From Vibrio mytili (GTDB lineage Bacteria > Pseudomonadota > Gammaproteobacteria > Enterobacterales > Vibrionaceae), in contig NZ_JXOK01000003.1 of NCBI RefSeq assembly GCF_000830505.1, positions 1 through 40,551 of the forward strand: 40,551 nucleotides of DNA, given 5' to 3'. The translations under genes were made by a program, and so were the position numbers. Below are positions 39,199 through 40,551 of the stretch, piece by piece. Every line of letters begins with the position of its first letter. Position 1 is the first letter of the stretch. The notes below the pieces were generated by a model that saw only the letters and a list, made by a program, of their open reading frames with translations, was not told where the DNA came from and searched no databases.

Positions 39199-39210
39199 GC
39201 AAAAGGATAC

Positions 39211-39245
39211 GGGTGGCGGAGAAGGTTGTTCTGCTACCCTTTAAA
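39211..39245 (+). terminator. Hairpin between pyrG and eno
   Basis: GGGTGGCGGA/TCTGCTACCC forms a 10-bp stem with G-U pairs, followed by TTTAAAATT. The T tract is short, so it may attenuate rather than stop; eno probably gets extra transcription from its own promoter. Confidence 0.55.
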
Positions 39246-39250
39246 ATTGA

Positions 39251-40551
<1,301 letters not shown>

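Overview
This window looks like core chromosome of a Vibrio or a close Vibrionaceae relative (Gammaproteobacteria, moderate GC). The proteins match Escherichia coli orthologues closely in length and motifs. The gene order joins blocks that E. coli also keeps: tkt-epd-pgk-fbaA-mscS-argO/argP-yggE-serA-rpiA, ygfA-6S RNA-zapA/ygfB-ubiH-ubiI, ygfZ/sdhE-ygfX, nadB/rpoE-rseABC-lepA-lepB-rnc-era-recO-pdxJ-acpS, and barA/rlmD-relA-mazG-pyrG-eno. The genus call is inference from recalled homologues; no database was searched.

Layout: bases 1-3.8 kb hold the end of transketolase, then epd, pgk and fbaA (glycolysis and the erythrose-4-phosphate branch to vitamin B6). 4.2-7.7 kb hold the MscS channel, the divergent arginine exporter and regulator pair argO/argP, and a periplasmic SIMPL-domain protein. 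7.8-11.1 kb is a minus-strand block: serA, rpiA, ygfA, 6S RNA and zapA. 11.4-14.5 kb carries ygfB and two ubiquinone hydroxylases, ubiH and ubiI. 14.6-17.7 kb carries a YtfK (DUF1107) homologue, a gene-free stretch with a strong CRP-like site and a terminator (candidate small RNA), a YbaK-domain gene, ygfZ, and sdhE-ygfX. 17.9-22.7 kb is nadB divergent from the sigma-E operon rpoE-rseABC. 22.9-29.5 kb is the translation/RNA block lepA, lepB, rnc, era, recO, pdxJ, acpS. 29.6-40.5 kb has barA divergent from rlmD, relA, mazG, pyrG and the start of eno.

Functional links: glycolytic genes sit at both ends (pgk and fbaA; eno). epd, serA and pdxJ all serve pyridoxal phosphate synthesis. relA and the YtfK homologue both relate to the stringent response. 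sdhE and nadB concern flavoproteins, and ubiH and ubiI are themselves flavin-dependent.

The main oddities are these. recO is split by one missing base. barA is split by two, one in its fourth to fifth codon and one just after the HAMP region. A CRP-like site plus intrinsic terminator suggests an undescribed Hfq-type small RNA on the minus strand at about 15119-15304. A roughly 130-140 bp dispersed palindromic element sits directly behind both lepB and relA. Unassigned palindromic operators lie upstream of fbaA and nadB. I see no CRISPR array, prophage, transposase, tRNA or rRNA, and no evidence of a large novel defence or biosynthetic system.
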